Shown here: one piece after another, positions 18,286-27,475 of the stretch
Numbering within the stretch: the stretch's first letter is position 1
Layout of the letters: every line of letters starts with the position of its first letter
Origin: Acidobacteriota bacterium
GTDB lineage: Bacteria; Acidobacteriota; Terriglobia; Bryobacterales; Bryobacteraceae
DNA: 64,000 nt
Direction of reading: 5' to 3'
NCBI GenBank assembly: GCA_014584705.1
Contig: JACTMJ010000007.1
Location: 1-64,000, forward strand
Made by a program: the position numbers and the translations under genes
Notes under the pieces: generated by a model
Told to the model about the DNA's origin: nothing
The model's input: the letters and a program-made list of their open reading frames with translations, nothing else
Databases searched by the model: none

Positions 18286-18921
18286 CTATTCAGCGTTCGC
18301 GCTCGCGGAGCGGTTCGGGTTCCAGAGCACTTCCGGATTGCCAAGCGTTTTCGAGGCCCACCGGCTCCAGACGAAGAGCGCATCGCTCAAGCGGTTCAGA
18401 TAGTGCAGCACCTCGGGCGGCACCTCCTCATGCTGCATGAGCGCGTAACAGCGCCGTTCCGCCCTGCGACAGACCGTACGGCACACGTGCAATTCCGCGT
18501 TCAGCCGCGAACCGCCGGGCAGCACGAAGGACGTGAGTTCGGGCAATTCCCCGTTCATCGCATCGATTTCTTTTTCAAGCATTGCGACGTCGGCCGGGGT
18601 CACCCTGGGCTGCTTGGGGTGCATGTGCGCGGGGTCCGTCGCCAGAAGCGAGCCCAGATTGAACAATTCGTGCTGCACGCGCAGGAGGATCTCGCCCAGC
18701 CGGTTCAATTCCGGCGTCTCCGCTTGCAGCACGGCGACGGAAGCCGCCGCCAGGCCAAGAGCGGAGTTCAACTCGTCCACCGTGCCGTAGGCCTCAATGC
18801 GGGCGTCGTTCTTTGCCACGCGGCGGCCGTTCACCAGGCTGGTCATCCCCCGGTCGCCGCTCTTGGTATAGATCTTGGAAATCCGCAGTCGCGGCTCGTT
18901 GAATGTCTTCTGCTCAGCCAT
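18286..18921 (-). CDS. Cob(I)alamin adenosyltransferase, PduO type
   Basis: The 211-residue enzyme adenosylates cob(I)alamin with ATP to make the coenzyme adenosylcobalamin. The ATP-binding N-terminal motif KIYTKSGDRGMTSLVNG lies at about residues 15-31. The conserved helix RTVCRRAERRCYAL and the C-terminal YLNRLSDALFVWSRW are both present, as in PduO/ATR trimers. The start at 18921 (MAEQKTFNEPRL) is preferred over a longer frame because it fits the family's N-terminus. It is convergent with the ATPase gene, 23 bases away. Which B12-dependent enzyme it serves is not visible in the window. Confidence 0.93.
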   Translation of the reverse strand: MAEQKTFNEPRLRISKIYTKSGDRGMTSLVNGRRVAKNDARIEAYGTVDELNSALGLAAASVAVLQAETPELNRLGEILLRVQHELFNLGSLLATDPAHMHPKQPRVTPADVAMLEKEIDAMNGELPELTSFVLPGGSRLNAELHVCRTVCRRAERRCYALMQHEEVPPEVLHYLNRLSDALFVWSRWASKTLGNPEVLWNPNRSASANAE

Positions 18922-19062
18922 ATCGATATGCCTCCAGCGTAGCGCGAAGAGCGGCCCGGCCATAGCGCCGCCATCGGGGCGGCGCCTTCGTGGCATCCTC
19001 CGCCGGCCGCTTGAGACCCCTTTGATACAATCGGGATACTTCGCCGATCGCCACCGAGAGAG

Positions 19063-20190
19063 ATGCCGATTTTTTCAGCCCATCTTGCGCTTCACCTGCT
19101 CCTTTGCTCCTGCCTGGCCCTGCTTGCGGCCTCCCCCGCCCGCGCCCAGAAGCCGCCGGAGGAAGAGAAGCCGCAAGCGCTGCAACTCGCGCCGGAAGCC
19201 CCCGACTCCGTGAAAGCGGAGACGGCCCGCCTGGCCTACTTGTCTTTGCCCGTCGAGCAACGGGGCCTGCTCTCCCGTCAGGTGGAAGAATCGATGAAGA
19301 ACCTGCGCCGGCTGCTCGGCAAGCGGAAGGTGGCCCGGATCACGGCCTGGGTGGGGGGCGCCGGCGATACGCGCCGCGTATCCATGACGATCCGGGAGCT
19401 GCTCGCCAAGTGGCGCATTCCGATTCCCGCCATCATCGTGGTCCGCGTAGGGGCGCTCCCGAACCCCGCGTCCAGAGTGGCGTTCGACGTGGAGGTGGAA
19501 GAAGCGGACGCGGTGAATCCGCACGGCCTGATGTTCCTCGCCGGCGTGCGCAGCGTCTCGCCCGAATTCCGCTTCGATATCGCGGCGGAAGTGGGCCACT
19601 CGCTCGACGCCCTTGAGCGGCATCTCGCCGGGGAATCCGCGAAGCCGGAGGATGCGCTGCGGGTGCGCTGTTTTGTGAGCCTCACCGAAGATATGCAGAG
19701 CCTGGAACGCGCCGTGGCAAAACGATTCCCGAACGCGCGGGTCCGCGTGCTGCAGAGCGTGCGATCCAGCCCGGAATCCTACGCAAACTGCGATCTGGTG
19801 GCGCGCCTTCGCTCCGCGCCATCGCAACCGATCGAGGCGCGCGTGCTTACTCCCCGCGAGAAGGAAGCTCCGATTACTTCACTCACAAAGACGAATGCGC
19901 CCACCCTGGCGCTGACTTCCGGGCAGCTCGGTTTCCGCGCCTCGGATGCCGATCTCGCTCTCGCCTTTGAAAGGCTGGAAGCCACGCTCAAGACCGCCGG
20001 AAGCAGTCTGGCGAACGCCGTGCAGCTTAGCATTCTGGCGGATACCGTCGATCTCGGCCGGCGGGCGGAGGCGCAAGGGAGAAAGTACCTGGACGCCAGG
20101 CACGACCCCGCCATCCTGGGCGTCACCGTGGAGGACCTGCCGGCGCTCGATGCCACTTTCTCTCTCGATGCGGTCGCGGTCCGTCGCTAA
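19063..20190 (+). CDS. Secreted protein with three tandem RidA-like domains
   Basis: The 375-residue protein has a signal peptide (cleavage near ARAQ, residues 26-29). The mature part can be read as three repeats of the RidA/YjgF fold: about 50-148, ending ALPNPASRVAFDVEVE; 152-250, starting NPHGLMFLAGVRS and ending SYANCDLVARL; and 278-375, starting NAPTLALTSGQLG and ending LDATFSLDAVAV. RidA proteins are trimers with active sites at subunit interfaces and an Arg in the penultimate strand. Only the first repeat keeps that Arg (Arg138). A single-chain pseudo-trimer is therefore a plausible structure. RidA proteins are normally cytosolic imine deaminases, so export is unusual. Assignment is by eye and the first repeat is the weakest. 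Confidence 0.6.
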   Translation: MPIFSAHLALHLLLCSCLALLAASPARAQKPPEEEKPQALQLAPEAPDSVKAETARLAYLSLPVEQRGLLSRQVEESMKNLRRLLGKRKVARITAWVGGAGDTRRVSMTIRELLAKWRIPIPAIIVVRVGALPNPASRVAFDVEVEEADAVNPHGLMFLAGVRSVSPEFRFDIAAEVGHSLDALERHLAGESAKPEDALRVRCFVSLTEDMQSLERAVAKRFPNARVRVLQSVRSSPESYANCDLVARLRSAPSQPIEARVLTPREKEAPITSLTKTNAPTLALTSGQLGFRASDADLALAFERLEATLKTAGSSLANAVQLSILADTVDLGRRAEAQGRKYLDARHDPAILGVTVEDLPALDATFSLDAVAVRR

Positions 20191-20260
20191 GTCCGCGCCG
20201 CCGCAATGCCGCCCGCGAATGGTTCCCGCAAGGACGCCGGCCTGAGACAAGCAGGGGACC

Positions 20261-20530
20261 TTACCCCTCTTCGGTGAGAGGCGCACCCGGCAGCAGCCCG
20301 TCGAGCAACCCCGGCTTCATGGCCTGCTCCTCGCATTGGTCAAGCGCCGAAAGCACCGTTGCCTGAATCAGCAACTCTCCGATTCCGGGGCAATCGTCGG
20401 TCTTGCAGGCCCTGCAAATCTCCAGCATTTCGCTCAGCCTCAATACGGCGGACTGGCTGTTTCCGGGCGCAAGCAAACCGCTGGCGAGACTTTGAAAGGC
20501 GGCCTGGTGGCGGCAGCATCGGTTATCCAT
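20261..20530 (-). CDS. Small cysteine-containing hypothetical protein
   Basis: This possible 89-residue protein starts MDNRCCRHQAAFQSL and contains ICRACKTDDCPG in the middle, giving a CC pair, a C-x-x-C and a further Cys that could bind a metal. It has no signal peptide or membrane segment. AAGGGA lies nine bases upstream of the ATG, which favours a real gene, and it fills the space between two larger genes. No family is recognised. A chance frame cannot be excluded. Confidence 0.4.
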   Translation of the reverse strand: MDNRCCRHQAAFQSLASGLLAPGNSQSAVLRLSEMLEICRACKTDDCPGIGELLIQATVLSALDQCEEQAMKPGLLDGLLPGAPLTEEG

Positions 20531-20593
20531 GGCGGCTTTTCCCTTGGCGCTCCGATTAAGCGGAACGCCGCTGCGGGGATTGGTATCCCTCAC

Positions 20594-20946
20594 GTATATT
20601 CATTTCCATTCGCCGCCCGGCGTGGGTTCCAGTGCCGCCAAACGTCCAGACACTTTCACCCCACAGTCAACGCAATGATTCCCGCTGCGACCAAGTTCAT
20701 TTTCACAGACTTTTGCAACAAATGCGAACCTATTTCGCGGGCGCTTCGTAGCACTTGTTTCCAAATTAGACAGGGGCCGCCAAACATTCCGGCCGGGATC
20801 CCGGCCTCCCGCCGCTTCCAGAATCGCAGCGGCCCGGAAATCGCGCATGCGCACAACAGCGGGGGGAGCCCGGCGTGGCGAGGGGGCCTCGCCGTTGAGC
20901 AATTCTCCGCCCTGGTACCATCCGCCAAGCACCTGTGGGTTGGCCT
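20594..20946. other. Intergenic stretch without a recognised gene
   Basis: About 350 bp between the small cysteine protein and the oxidoreductase gene show only short frames without motifs. A partly AT-rich segment at 20680-20790 could hold a promoter for the small gene, but I cannot define it. No repeat or hairpin with a T-run was found. Confidence 0.5.
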
Positions 20947-22485
20947 TCAGGCGCCGGAGCCCCAGGACCCGCGATACGGCGGATCGACGAGTTTGGTGGC
21001 GGCTTCGGAAGTGGTTACGCGCAAGGCGGCGGAATCCCACTTGTGCCGCTCGAACGGCACGCGCTGCGCGAGACAACCGAGCAGAAGCGCTTCCGTCACC
21101 GGAGTCTGCGAGAGTACGTCCGCTTTCGGCGTGGGGCCTCCCTTGCAGGCACTCAGCCATTGGCCGATAGCATGCTCCGGCTCCTCCGCGCCCCGCGGCC
21201 GCGGAGCTTGCACGTATTTCTTGTTCTCTGGATAGACGCGCGGATTCTGCCCGTTGAAGCCCGCCACCAGAATGCCCTTGTCCCCCACGTACATCACCCC
21301 TTCGCCGCGGCTCTGGAACCTCTTGGCGGATTCCTCCGCGAGCCCGGCCGGCCGGCGCGGCATCAGCCCGCCGTCAAACCAGTGGAGCGTAAGAGCTTTG
21401 CGGTTGCCGTTGGCCGGAAATTCCAGATGCACAATCGAAGCCCACGGATAGCTCGCTTCATGCGGCTCGCTGGTGGAGGCTTCCACCGATACCGGCGGCG
21501 TCAGATTCAGAATGTGGAACAGTCCGGCGAAACTGTAGCAGCCCATGTCGCCGAACGAGCCGCAGCCAAAATCCACCCATCCCCGCCAAACGAAGGGCAG
21601 GTAGGCCGAGTTGAACGGGCGCTCCGCCGCCGGACCCAGCCACATATCCCAGTCGAGGTTCTTCGGCACGGGCATGGCGGTTGCCGGACGGTTCATTCCC
21701 TGCGGCCAGAACGGGCGGCTGGACCAGTTATGCACCTCGCCGACGGTCCCGATCGCGCCGTCCTCCAGCCAGGCCTTGATCGTCCGCGACGCTTCGCTTG
21801 ATGGATTGTTTACGGTGACCGACGTGGCCACTCCGGTTTCGCGCGCCGCCTTCGCCATGCGGTGCGCTTCCCCGATCGAATGCGTCATTGGCTTCTGGCA
21901 CAGCACATGCTTCTTCGCCCGCATGGCTGCTATGGAGATCGGGGCGTGCCAATGGTCCGGCGTAGCCACGTAGACCGCATCCGCACCGGTTTCCTTCGCC
22001 AGCAACTCGCGGTAATCGGCGTAGGCGTTGCATCCCCGGTAGCGCCCGGAAGCGCTCCGAGCGCCGTAATAGGCTTCCACGACGCGCTTGGCCGGAATTC
22101 GCCCGCCCATGCCGAGGCTGGTACGGAAAATATCCGTAAGCTGCTTGAAGCCCGGCGAAGCAAGGTCCGCGCCCCAGGTCTCGTGCCCCTTGCCGAGCAG
22201 CGCGCGCGCCTGCTTCAACAGCGCGTTCTCGCCGTATTCCGCGTAGTCCAGGCTTCCCTCGTTGCAATCGCAGACGGCAACCATCCGCACGTCCGGCCGG
22301 GCCAGCAGATCCATGCTGATGGTCATCCCCTGCCGGCCCATGCCGATGGCGGCGAGCGTTACCTGGTCGCTGGGGGCCACCACACCCTGCCCGCCCAGGA
22401 CGTGCCGGGGAACGATCGTGAACAAACTCGCGGCCGCGGCCGAAAAGGCGCGCCGCGTACAGCCCGATGCCGGTTTGGCGTTCAT
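20947..22485 (-). CDS. Tat-exported Gfo/Idh/MocA-family oxidoreductase
   Basis: The 512-residue protein has a Tat-type signal (TRRAFSAAAASLFTIVP). A Rossmann domain follows (VTLAAIGMGRQGMTIS, then MVAVCDCNEGS) and the family motif VLCQKPMTHS, where the usual EKP is QKP, then the C-terminal alpha/beta domain (HNWSSRPFWPQG, GSFGDMGCYSFAGLFHIL). These NAD(P)-dependent enzymes oxidise or epimerise sugars and cyclitols; exported members often act on glycosides with tightly bound cofactor. It lies 24 bases downstream of a Tat-exported sugar isomerase on the same strand, so the two probably act in one sugar-degradation pathway. The exact substrate is unknown. Confidence 0.9.
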   Translation of the reverse strand: MNAKPASGCTRRAFSAAAASLFTIVPRHVLGGQGVVAPSDQVTLAAIGMGRQGMTISMDLLARPDVRMVAVCDCNEGSLDYAEYGENALLKQARALLGKGHETWGADLASPGFKQLTDIFRTSLGMGGRIPAKRVVEAYYGARSASGRYRGCNAYADYRELLAKETGADAVYVATPDHWHAPISIAAMRAKKHVLCQKPMTHSIGEAHRMAKAARETGVATSVTVNNPSSEASRTIKAWLEDGAIGTVGEVHNWSSRPFWPQGMNRPATAMPVPKNLDWDMWLGPAAERPFNSAYLPFVWRGWVDFGCGSFGDMGCYSFAGLFHILNLTPPVSVEASTSEPHEASYPWASIVHLEFPANGNRKALTLHWFDGGLMPRRPAGLAEESAKRFQSRGEGVMYVGDKGILVAGFNGQNPRVYPENKKYVQAPRPRGAEEPEHAIGQWLSACKGGPTPKADVLSQTPVTEALLLGCLAQRVPFERHKWDSAALRVTTSEAATKLVDPPYRGSWGSGA

Positions 22486-22509
22486 GTTGTCGATCCTTTG
22501 CAGGTTGGG

Positions 22510-23457
22510 TCAGCTCTTGTTCATCACCACGCGCTCGACAATCGCCTTCGCTTCCAGGATGGTTTTCACTTCCAGCGCGAATTGGTCGTCGGCGGAGAGC
22601 GCGGGCGCGGTGCGGGGCCGCCGCGGAGTGACTTCCAGGCCCCACCAGCCTTTGTATCCGAAGTCGTAAGCCGTCTTCACCAGTTTCTCCGCGTCGAAAT
22701 TGGGGTCCTTCTCCGCGCCCCACGTGCCCTTCACGGAGAGGCCCTTGGCATAGGGCAGCGTCTTGCGCGAGTTGGCGTAGAAGTCGGTTCCGGGGTTCCA
22801 GTTGCCGAGGTCGCAGAGCAAGCCGAATTTCGGATCGTTCACGTCCTTCACCAGCCGCACCAGCACGTCGGGGTCGGAGGATGCCTGGCCGTGATTCTCC
22901 ACGATGATGTTCAGGTTCGTCCCCTTCGCATAAGCGAGCATATTGTGGATCGTCTCCGCCGCGCGCTTGGTGAGGTCCGGGTCCTGCTTCCAATCCCGCG
23001 CGCCGCCGTGCATGTTGATCCGCACGGAGTGGCAGCCCAGATAGTGCGCCGTATCGATCCACTTCCGATGGCAAACCGCGGCCAGCTTGCGTTCCGCCGC
23101 ATCCGGCGATGCGGTCGAGCCCTCGCCATCCACCATCAGAATCGTCTGCCGCACCCCGGCGTCCTTGAACGCCTTGTTGAGCTTCTGAAGGTAGATGAGC
23201 GTGGGGTTCTCAAAGAAGGTATTGACGTGCTCGAGTGCCGTGATTCCGAGCTTGTCGCGCAGAATCCCGGGCATCTCGAGGAGTTTCCATTTGCCCTTGA
23301 AAAAACTCCCGCTAAAGCTCCATGCGGCCAGCGAGATTGCCTGCCCGGATGCCGTGTCCGGCGCGGCCAATGGCGGCGACGATTGCCCGGCAACGAGAGG
23401 AAGCGAAACGGCTGCTCCGGCGGCGGTGCCGAGAATCCGGCGTCTGGAAAGATTCAT
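22510..23457 (-). CDS. Tat-exported sugar phosphate isomerase/epimerase (AP endonuclease 2 fold)
   Basis: The 315-residue product starts with a Tat signal (NLSRRRILGTAAGAAVSLPL). The remainder is a xylose-isomerase-like TIM barrel: TILMVDGEG, HYLGCHSVRINMHGG, LNIIVENHGQASSDPD and KFGLLCDLGNW carry the metal-binding Glu, His and Asp residues, and GWWGLEVTPRR lies near the end. Members isomerise or epimerise sugars, often alongside Gfo/Idh oxidoreductases, and such a gene follows directly. Transport through Tat implies folding with a metal before export. Substrate cannot be named. Confidence 0.88.
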   Translation of the reverse strand: MNLSRRRILGTAAGAAVSLPLVAGQSSPPLAAPDTASGQAISLAAWSFSGSFFKGKWKLLEMPGILRDKLGITALEHVNTFFENPTLIYLQKLNKAFKDAGVRQTILMVDGEGSTASPDAAERKLAAVCHRKWIDTAHYLGCHSVRINMHGGARDWKQDPDLTKRAAETIHNMLAYAKGTNLNIIVENHGQASSDPDVLVRLVKDVNDPKFGLLCDLGNWNPGTDFYANSRKTLPYAKGLSVKGTWGAEKDPNFDAEKLVKTAYDFGYKGWWGLEVTPRRPRTAPALSADDQFALEVKTILEAKAIVERVVMNKS

Positions 23458-23535
23458 GGTTTAGATACTTCATCACACGGCGGCCGGCGGAGCAAGCGGC
23501 TTCGGCCGGCTCGCGTTCGCCCAAGGCGGGCACGC

Positions 23536-24939
23536 TCAGCACTCGGGCACGGTCACCGCGACGGCCAGGCCCCCGAGGGAGGTTTCCTTATATTGCCGCG
23601 CCATATCCTCCCCGGTCCGCCGCATCGTGGCGATCACGCTGTCGAGGGATACGACGTGGCTGCCGTCGTTGTAGAGCGCCAGCCGGGCGGCGTTCACCGC
23701 CTTCACCGCACCCATCGAATTCCGCTCAATGCAGGGGATCTGCACCAGCCCGCCGATCGGGTCGCACGTCAGCCCCAGGTTGTGTTCCATGCCGATTTCG
23801 GCCGCATTCTCCACCTGTGCGTTCGTGCCGCCCATTACGGACGCCAGCGCGCCCGCCGCCATCGAACAGGCCACGCCTACCTCGCCCTGGCAACCCACCT
23901 CGGCGGCGGAGAGCGACGCGCCAACCTTGTAGAGAATGCCGATCGCACCCGCCACCAACAGGAACTCGGCGGTGTCCCGCTTCCTCTCGGCGTCGCTGGC
24001 GAAGTTCGCCATGTGGCGCTGATAGTAACGAAGCACGGAGGGAATGATGCCGGCCGCCCCGTTCGTGGGCGCGGAGACGACGCGGCCCATGGCGGCATTC
24101 TCTTCATTTACGGCGATCGCGTAAACGCTCAGCCAATCCATCGCTTCGCCGCCAGCCGGCTCCACATGAGGGTCGTTGGCCACTTCCTTCAGCCGCCGGT
24201 ACATCGCCGGTGCGCGCCGCCGCACCCCCAGCCCTCCGGGAAGGTTTCCTTCGGCATGAAGTCCGGCATGGATGCAGCCGTCCATCACGGCCGCGATGCG
24301 CAGCAGCCGGGCCTGGGTTTCCCGCTCTCCGCGCAGCCCTCGTTCCCATTCCCACACGAGATCCGCGATTCGAATTCCGCGATCGCGCGCCGCGCTCAGC
24401 AGCGCTTCTCCGCTCAGATACGGGTAGGACGCGGACTTAACGCCGGCGTCCTCGTCAATCGGCGCCCCATCGCCGTCAACGACGAATCCCCCGCCCACGG
24501 AGTAGTAGATCGATTCGGCCAGCGTGCGCCCCGCGGCGTCGAAGGCCCGAAAGCGCATGCCGTTCGAGTGCGCGGGCAACAGTTCATCGGTGCGGAACGC
24601 AAGGTCCCTCTCGATCGCAAACGGGCATCGCCGCGAGCCGGCTAGCGGAAGACTGCCCTCCTTCCGCACGTTCGCTTCGATCTCCGTCAACTCCCCCGGG
24701 CCGATCTCCTCCGCGCACCTGCCCGAAAGCCCCGCCAGAACGGCTTTGTCGGTGCAGTGTCCCCGCCCCGTCAATGCCAGCGATCCGTAGAGGTCGCCAG
24801 CAACCCGCTCGCAAGCGTCGAGAACTCCGGCCCCGCGAAGGCGAAACGCGAAGTGGCGCGCCGCCCGCATCGGGCCGAGGGTATGGGAACTCGACGGGCC
24901 GACGCCTATGGAGAACAGATCGAAGATGCTTGCCGGCAT
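23536..24939 (-). CDS. sdaA: L-serine dehydratase, iron-sulfur type
   Basis: The 467-residue enzyme deaminates L-serine to pyruvate and ammonia in the cytoplasm using a [4Fe-4S] cluster. The N-terminal beta domain begins [20 protein letters not shown], the signature of the family. The catalytic domain has [13 protein letters not shown] and [22 protein letters not shown], which carry cluster cysteines. The last residue is Cys (TVPEC), matching the tail-in-mouth arrangement described for the Legionella enzyme, where a C-terminal Cys caps the cluster. Length and single-chain layout fit the SdaA/SdaB type. It lies ten bases downstream of the receiver/HPt gene, so co-transcription is likely although no functional link is obvious. 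Confidence 0.95.
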   Translation of the reverse strand: MPASIFDLFSIGVGPSSSHTLGPMRAARHFAFRLRGAGVLDACERVAGDLYGSLALTGRGHCTDKAVLAGLSGRCAEEIGPGELTEIEANVRKEGSLPLAGSRRCPFAIERDLAFRTDELLPAHSNGMRFRAFDAAGRTLAESIYYSVGGGFVVDGDGAPIDEDAGVKSASYPYLSGEALLSAARDRGIRIADLVWEWERGLRGERETQARLLRIAAVMDGCIHAGLHAEGNLPGGLGVRRRAPAMYRRLKEVANDPHVEPAGGEAMDWLSVYAIAVNEENAAMGRVVSAPTNGAAGIIPSVLRYYQRHMANFASDAERKRDTAEFLLVAGAIGILYKVGASLSAAEVGCQGEVGVACSMAAGALASVMGGTNAQVENAAEIGMEHNLGLTCDPIGGLVQIPCIERNSMGAVKAVNAARLALYNDGSHVVSLDSVIATMRRTGEDMARQYKETSLGGLAVAVTVPEC

Positions 24940-24948
24940 TCCCCTTCG

Positions 24949-26688
24949 CTACCCCTCCCCAATCGGTAATGGCGCATCCCCGTCCGGCGCCCCCGCCAGT
25001 GCGTCCGCCGCCGGTCCCGGAGACAAGCCGAGAAACTCCCGCATCAGCGGAGCGATTTCGTCAAACAACCGGGAGACTTGCGCTATGGCCGCGTCCACTT
25101 CTTCCCTGGTTCCCGTCTGAGCCAAGTCCTCCAGCCGTTCGCAGGCGTTCATGAGAGCGGTAGCGCCCAGGCTTCCGCAGCTTCCCTTGATTCGATGCGC
25201 CGCGTTGCGAAGCTGGTCCCGCTCGGCGCTTCCGGAGAGCCCGCGAATCTCCGCGATGCGAATCCTCGTATCCTCAAGGAACAGAGTCAACACCTCGTGA
25301 ACCAGTTCGGGATCGAGATCCGCGCTTAGGCGGCCGATCGCCTGTTCGAGATCGAGGCGCGTATGGTCGAGGGGGTCCGGCGCGGGAGGCGGCGGCGATT
25401 CCAGCTTGATCTTGATGGGCACCCATTTGGCAAGAACCTGCGCCAGCGCCTCGATCCGGATGGGCTTCACCATGAACTCGTCCACACCCGCGTCAAAGCA
25501 GCGCGCGCGATCGTCCTCATGGCCAAACGCCGTCACCGCCACAATGGGCACTCGCCCAAGGCGGTCCTCGGTGCTGCGAATGAAGCGGGTAGCCTCGATG
25601 CCGTCCATATCCGGCATCTGGCAATCCATCAGAATCGCGGCATAGGTGGCGTGACAGGCAGCGTGCACCGCCTCCAACCCATTCGAAACGATGTCCGCAC
25701 TCAGGCCCAGTTTCTCCACCATCCCCTGAATCACGCGCTGGTTCACGGGGTGATCTTCCGCAATCAGGATCTTCTGCAAACGCCGAGGCGCGGCCAGCGG
25801 GTTCATCTCGCGAACCTCCCCTCCCGAGATCGCTACGCACCAACCGCTGGAGCCGTCGAGCAATCGCGCGGGGGCCGCGGTCGCTTCCAGACGGATCAGC
25901 TCATCCGCGCTTTTCCGGAACAGACATGCGGTATCGAAGACCCGCTCCCACGGGATGCGCGTCGCAGCCTCAAAATCCGTTTCCGCGCCGGCAGCCGGAT
26001 CGTCCCGAAACGCGGAGGCAAAAGCGAAGATCCGTTCGAAGGGCTGGAATTCCACCTCCTTCCGGTCGATCTCGAGGGCCTGCACCAGCCCGTCGCTCAG
26101 CGACAGAATGTTTCCCGCCGCATTGAGCAGGCATTGTCCAAGCGCATTGTCCCGGCAAATGGCCACCAGAAAACGATCGCGCAGCGCGCGCCTTTCGCGG
26201 CTTGCCTCGAGTTCACGCTTCTCGGCCCTCGCTTCAATCCGCAGAGCGATCTGGCGGCAGATTTCACTGAGCAGGCTCGCGGTTTCCTCGGATGGCAGCG
26301 GCTTCGCTACCGGGTGCGCCAGGGCCAGGATCGCGTAGCAATCGTCGCCCTCCACCGGAAACCGGTGAAGGGCGAGAAACCCCGGCCGCCTGGCGATTGC
26401 CGCCGCAATCAGTTCCACCGCTTCGGGGGCTCCGGAAGCGTCCTGGCAGACGTAGTCGTTGGTGTCCGCATGCAGCGCGTCGGGAAGCAGGAGTGCCGCG
26501 GTGTGCGCATCCCCAGGCGCGGTGCCGCAGGTGGAAAGAACCCAGTAATTGCCGCCCTTCTGCAGGAACAGAACCGCGCCTTCCGTGAGCGCCACGTGCG
26601 CCGCGAGCCGCAACAGCCCTTCAAGCGCATCCGAAGGGAGTGCGTACGGCAGCGCAAGGCTTCGCGAAGTGGTGGCGACGGATGACAT
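24949..26688 (-). CDS. GAF-like / receiver / HPt signalling protein without kinase core
   Basis: The 579-residue protein has an N-terminal GAF-like region (about 1-160), a helical linker and a PAS-like segment (about 160-290). A receiver domain at 304-422 has acidic Asp311-Asp312-type residues (AEDHPVN), phospho-acceptor Asp355 (ILMDCQMPDMDG) and Lys408 (MVKPI). An HPt domain at about 445-560 has its phospho-His at 498 (AAHRIKGSCGSLG). Proteins with these modules usually also contain HisKA and ATPase domains; here neither is present, so it probably relays phosphate between other kinases and regulators. The gene is followed by sdaA ten bases downstream. Confidence 0.85.
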   Translation of the reverse strand: MSSVATTSRSLALPYALPSDALEGLLRLAAHVALTEGAVLFLQKGGNYWVLSTCGTAPGDAHTAALLLPDALHADTNDYVCQDASGAPEAVELIAAAIARRPGFLALHRFPVEGDDCYAILALAHPVAKPLPSEETASLLSEICRQIALRIEARAEKRELEASRERRALRDRFLVAICRDNALGQCLLNAAGNILSLSDGLVQALEIDRKEVEFQPFERIFAFASAFRDDPAAGAETDFEAATRIPWERVFDTACLFRKSADELIRLEATAAPARLLDGSSGWCVAISGGEVREMNPLAAPRRLQKILIAEDHPVNQRVIQGMVEKLGLSADIVSNGLEAVHAACHATYAAILMDCQMPDMDGIEATRFIRSTEDRLGRVPIVAVTAFGHEDDRARCFDAGVDEFMVKPIRIEALAQVLAKWVPIKIKLESPPPPAPDPLDHTRLDLEQAIGRLSADLDPELVHEVLTLFLEDTRIRIAEIRGLSGSAERDQLRNAAHRIKGSCGSLGATALMNACERLEDLAQTGTREEVDAAIAQVSRLFDEIAPLMREFLGLSPGPAADALAGAPDGDAPLPIGEG

Positions 26689-26864
26689 GACCGAATCTCA
26701 ATTCCCTATGAGACCTGGCCCGCGAAACAGCGGAGGCTGCGCGGGCGTTGTGCCGGAATTGGCACATTCCGGCTCCTATGCATTATCACCCACTCCGGCG
26801 CGGGAATCGACCCGCCGCGGAAGTCCTCAGCGCGGGCCGCCGGAACTGAGGCATCATAGTAGCC

Positions 26865-27422
26865 ATGAATCGTCGTGATTTATTTCGTATGGGGGCGAAT
26901 GGGGCCGCAGCCATGGCCGTGGCCGCGGAACCGGCGCTCGCGCAGCACGCCCACCCGGTGAACACGGCCACCACGCAGACGGCGAACGCGCCGGATTGGA
27001 AACCATCCGTCTTCGACGATCACCAGAACCAAACGGTCGTCGCGCTCACCGAACTCATCCTTCCGGAAACCGACACGCCGGGTGCGAAAGCGGCGCTCGT
27101 CAATCGCTATATCGATCTTTTGCTGCGCGACGGCGAAGAGCCGGAGCGGGCTCGGTTCATCGCCGGCCTTAACTGGCTGGACGGTTACGCGATTCGCACC
27201 GCGGCCGCGCCGTTCATTCAGCTCCCGGAGGCCCGCCAGATCCAGGTTCTGGAGGCCCTTGACGGCGGCGGCGCCGGTCTTGAAACCGGACATCAATTCT
27301 TTCGATCCCTGAAAGCGCTCACAGCCCGCATCTATTACGCCACCGAGGCGGGCTTCAAGGAACTGAACAAGGGCGGCCGGGTTCCCGCTGGCTTCGGTTG
27401 CGACGGCAAGAATCAGGAATGA
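26865..27422 (+). CDS. Gluconate 2-dehydrogenase subunit 3-like protein, Tat-exported
   Basis: The 185-residue protein begins with a Tat-like signal (MNRRDLFRMGANGAAAMAVAAE). The mature part contains VVALTELILPETDTPGAKAALVNRYID, the hallmark of gluconate 2-dehydrogenase subunit 3, then a helical segment and TARIYYATEAGFKELN. In the complex this small subunit accompanies a GMC-type FAD oxidoreductase and a cytochrome c and helps export them. Neither partner is encoded in this window; the next gene is folC, which begins right after it. It may work with a catalytic subunit elsewhere in the genome. Confidence 0.85.
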   Translation: MNRRDLFRMGANGAAAMAVAAEPALAQHAHPVNTATTQTANAPDWKPSVFDDHQNQTVVALTELILPETDTPGAKAALVNRYIDLLLRDGEEPERARFIAGLNWLDGYAIRTAAAPFIQLPEARQIQVLEALDGGGAGLETGHQFFRSLKALTARIYYATEAGFKELNKGGRVPAGFGCDGKNQE

Positions 27423-27475
27423 ACCGGTGCGCCCAAAGCGGGCGCATCGGCTGGAACGCCCTTCCCGCCCTGGCG

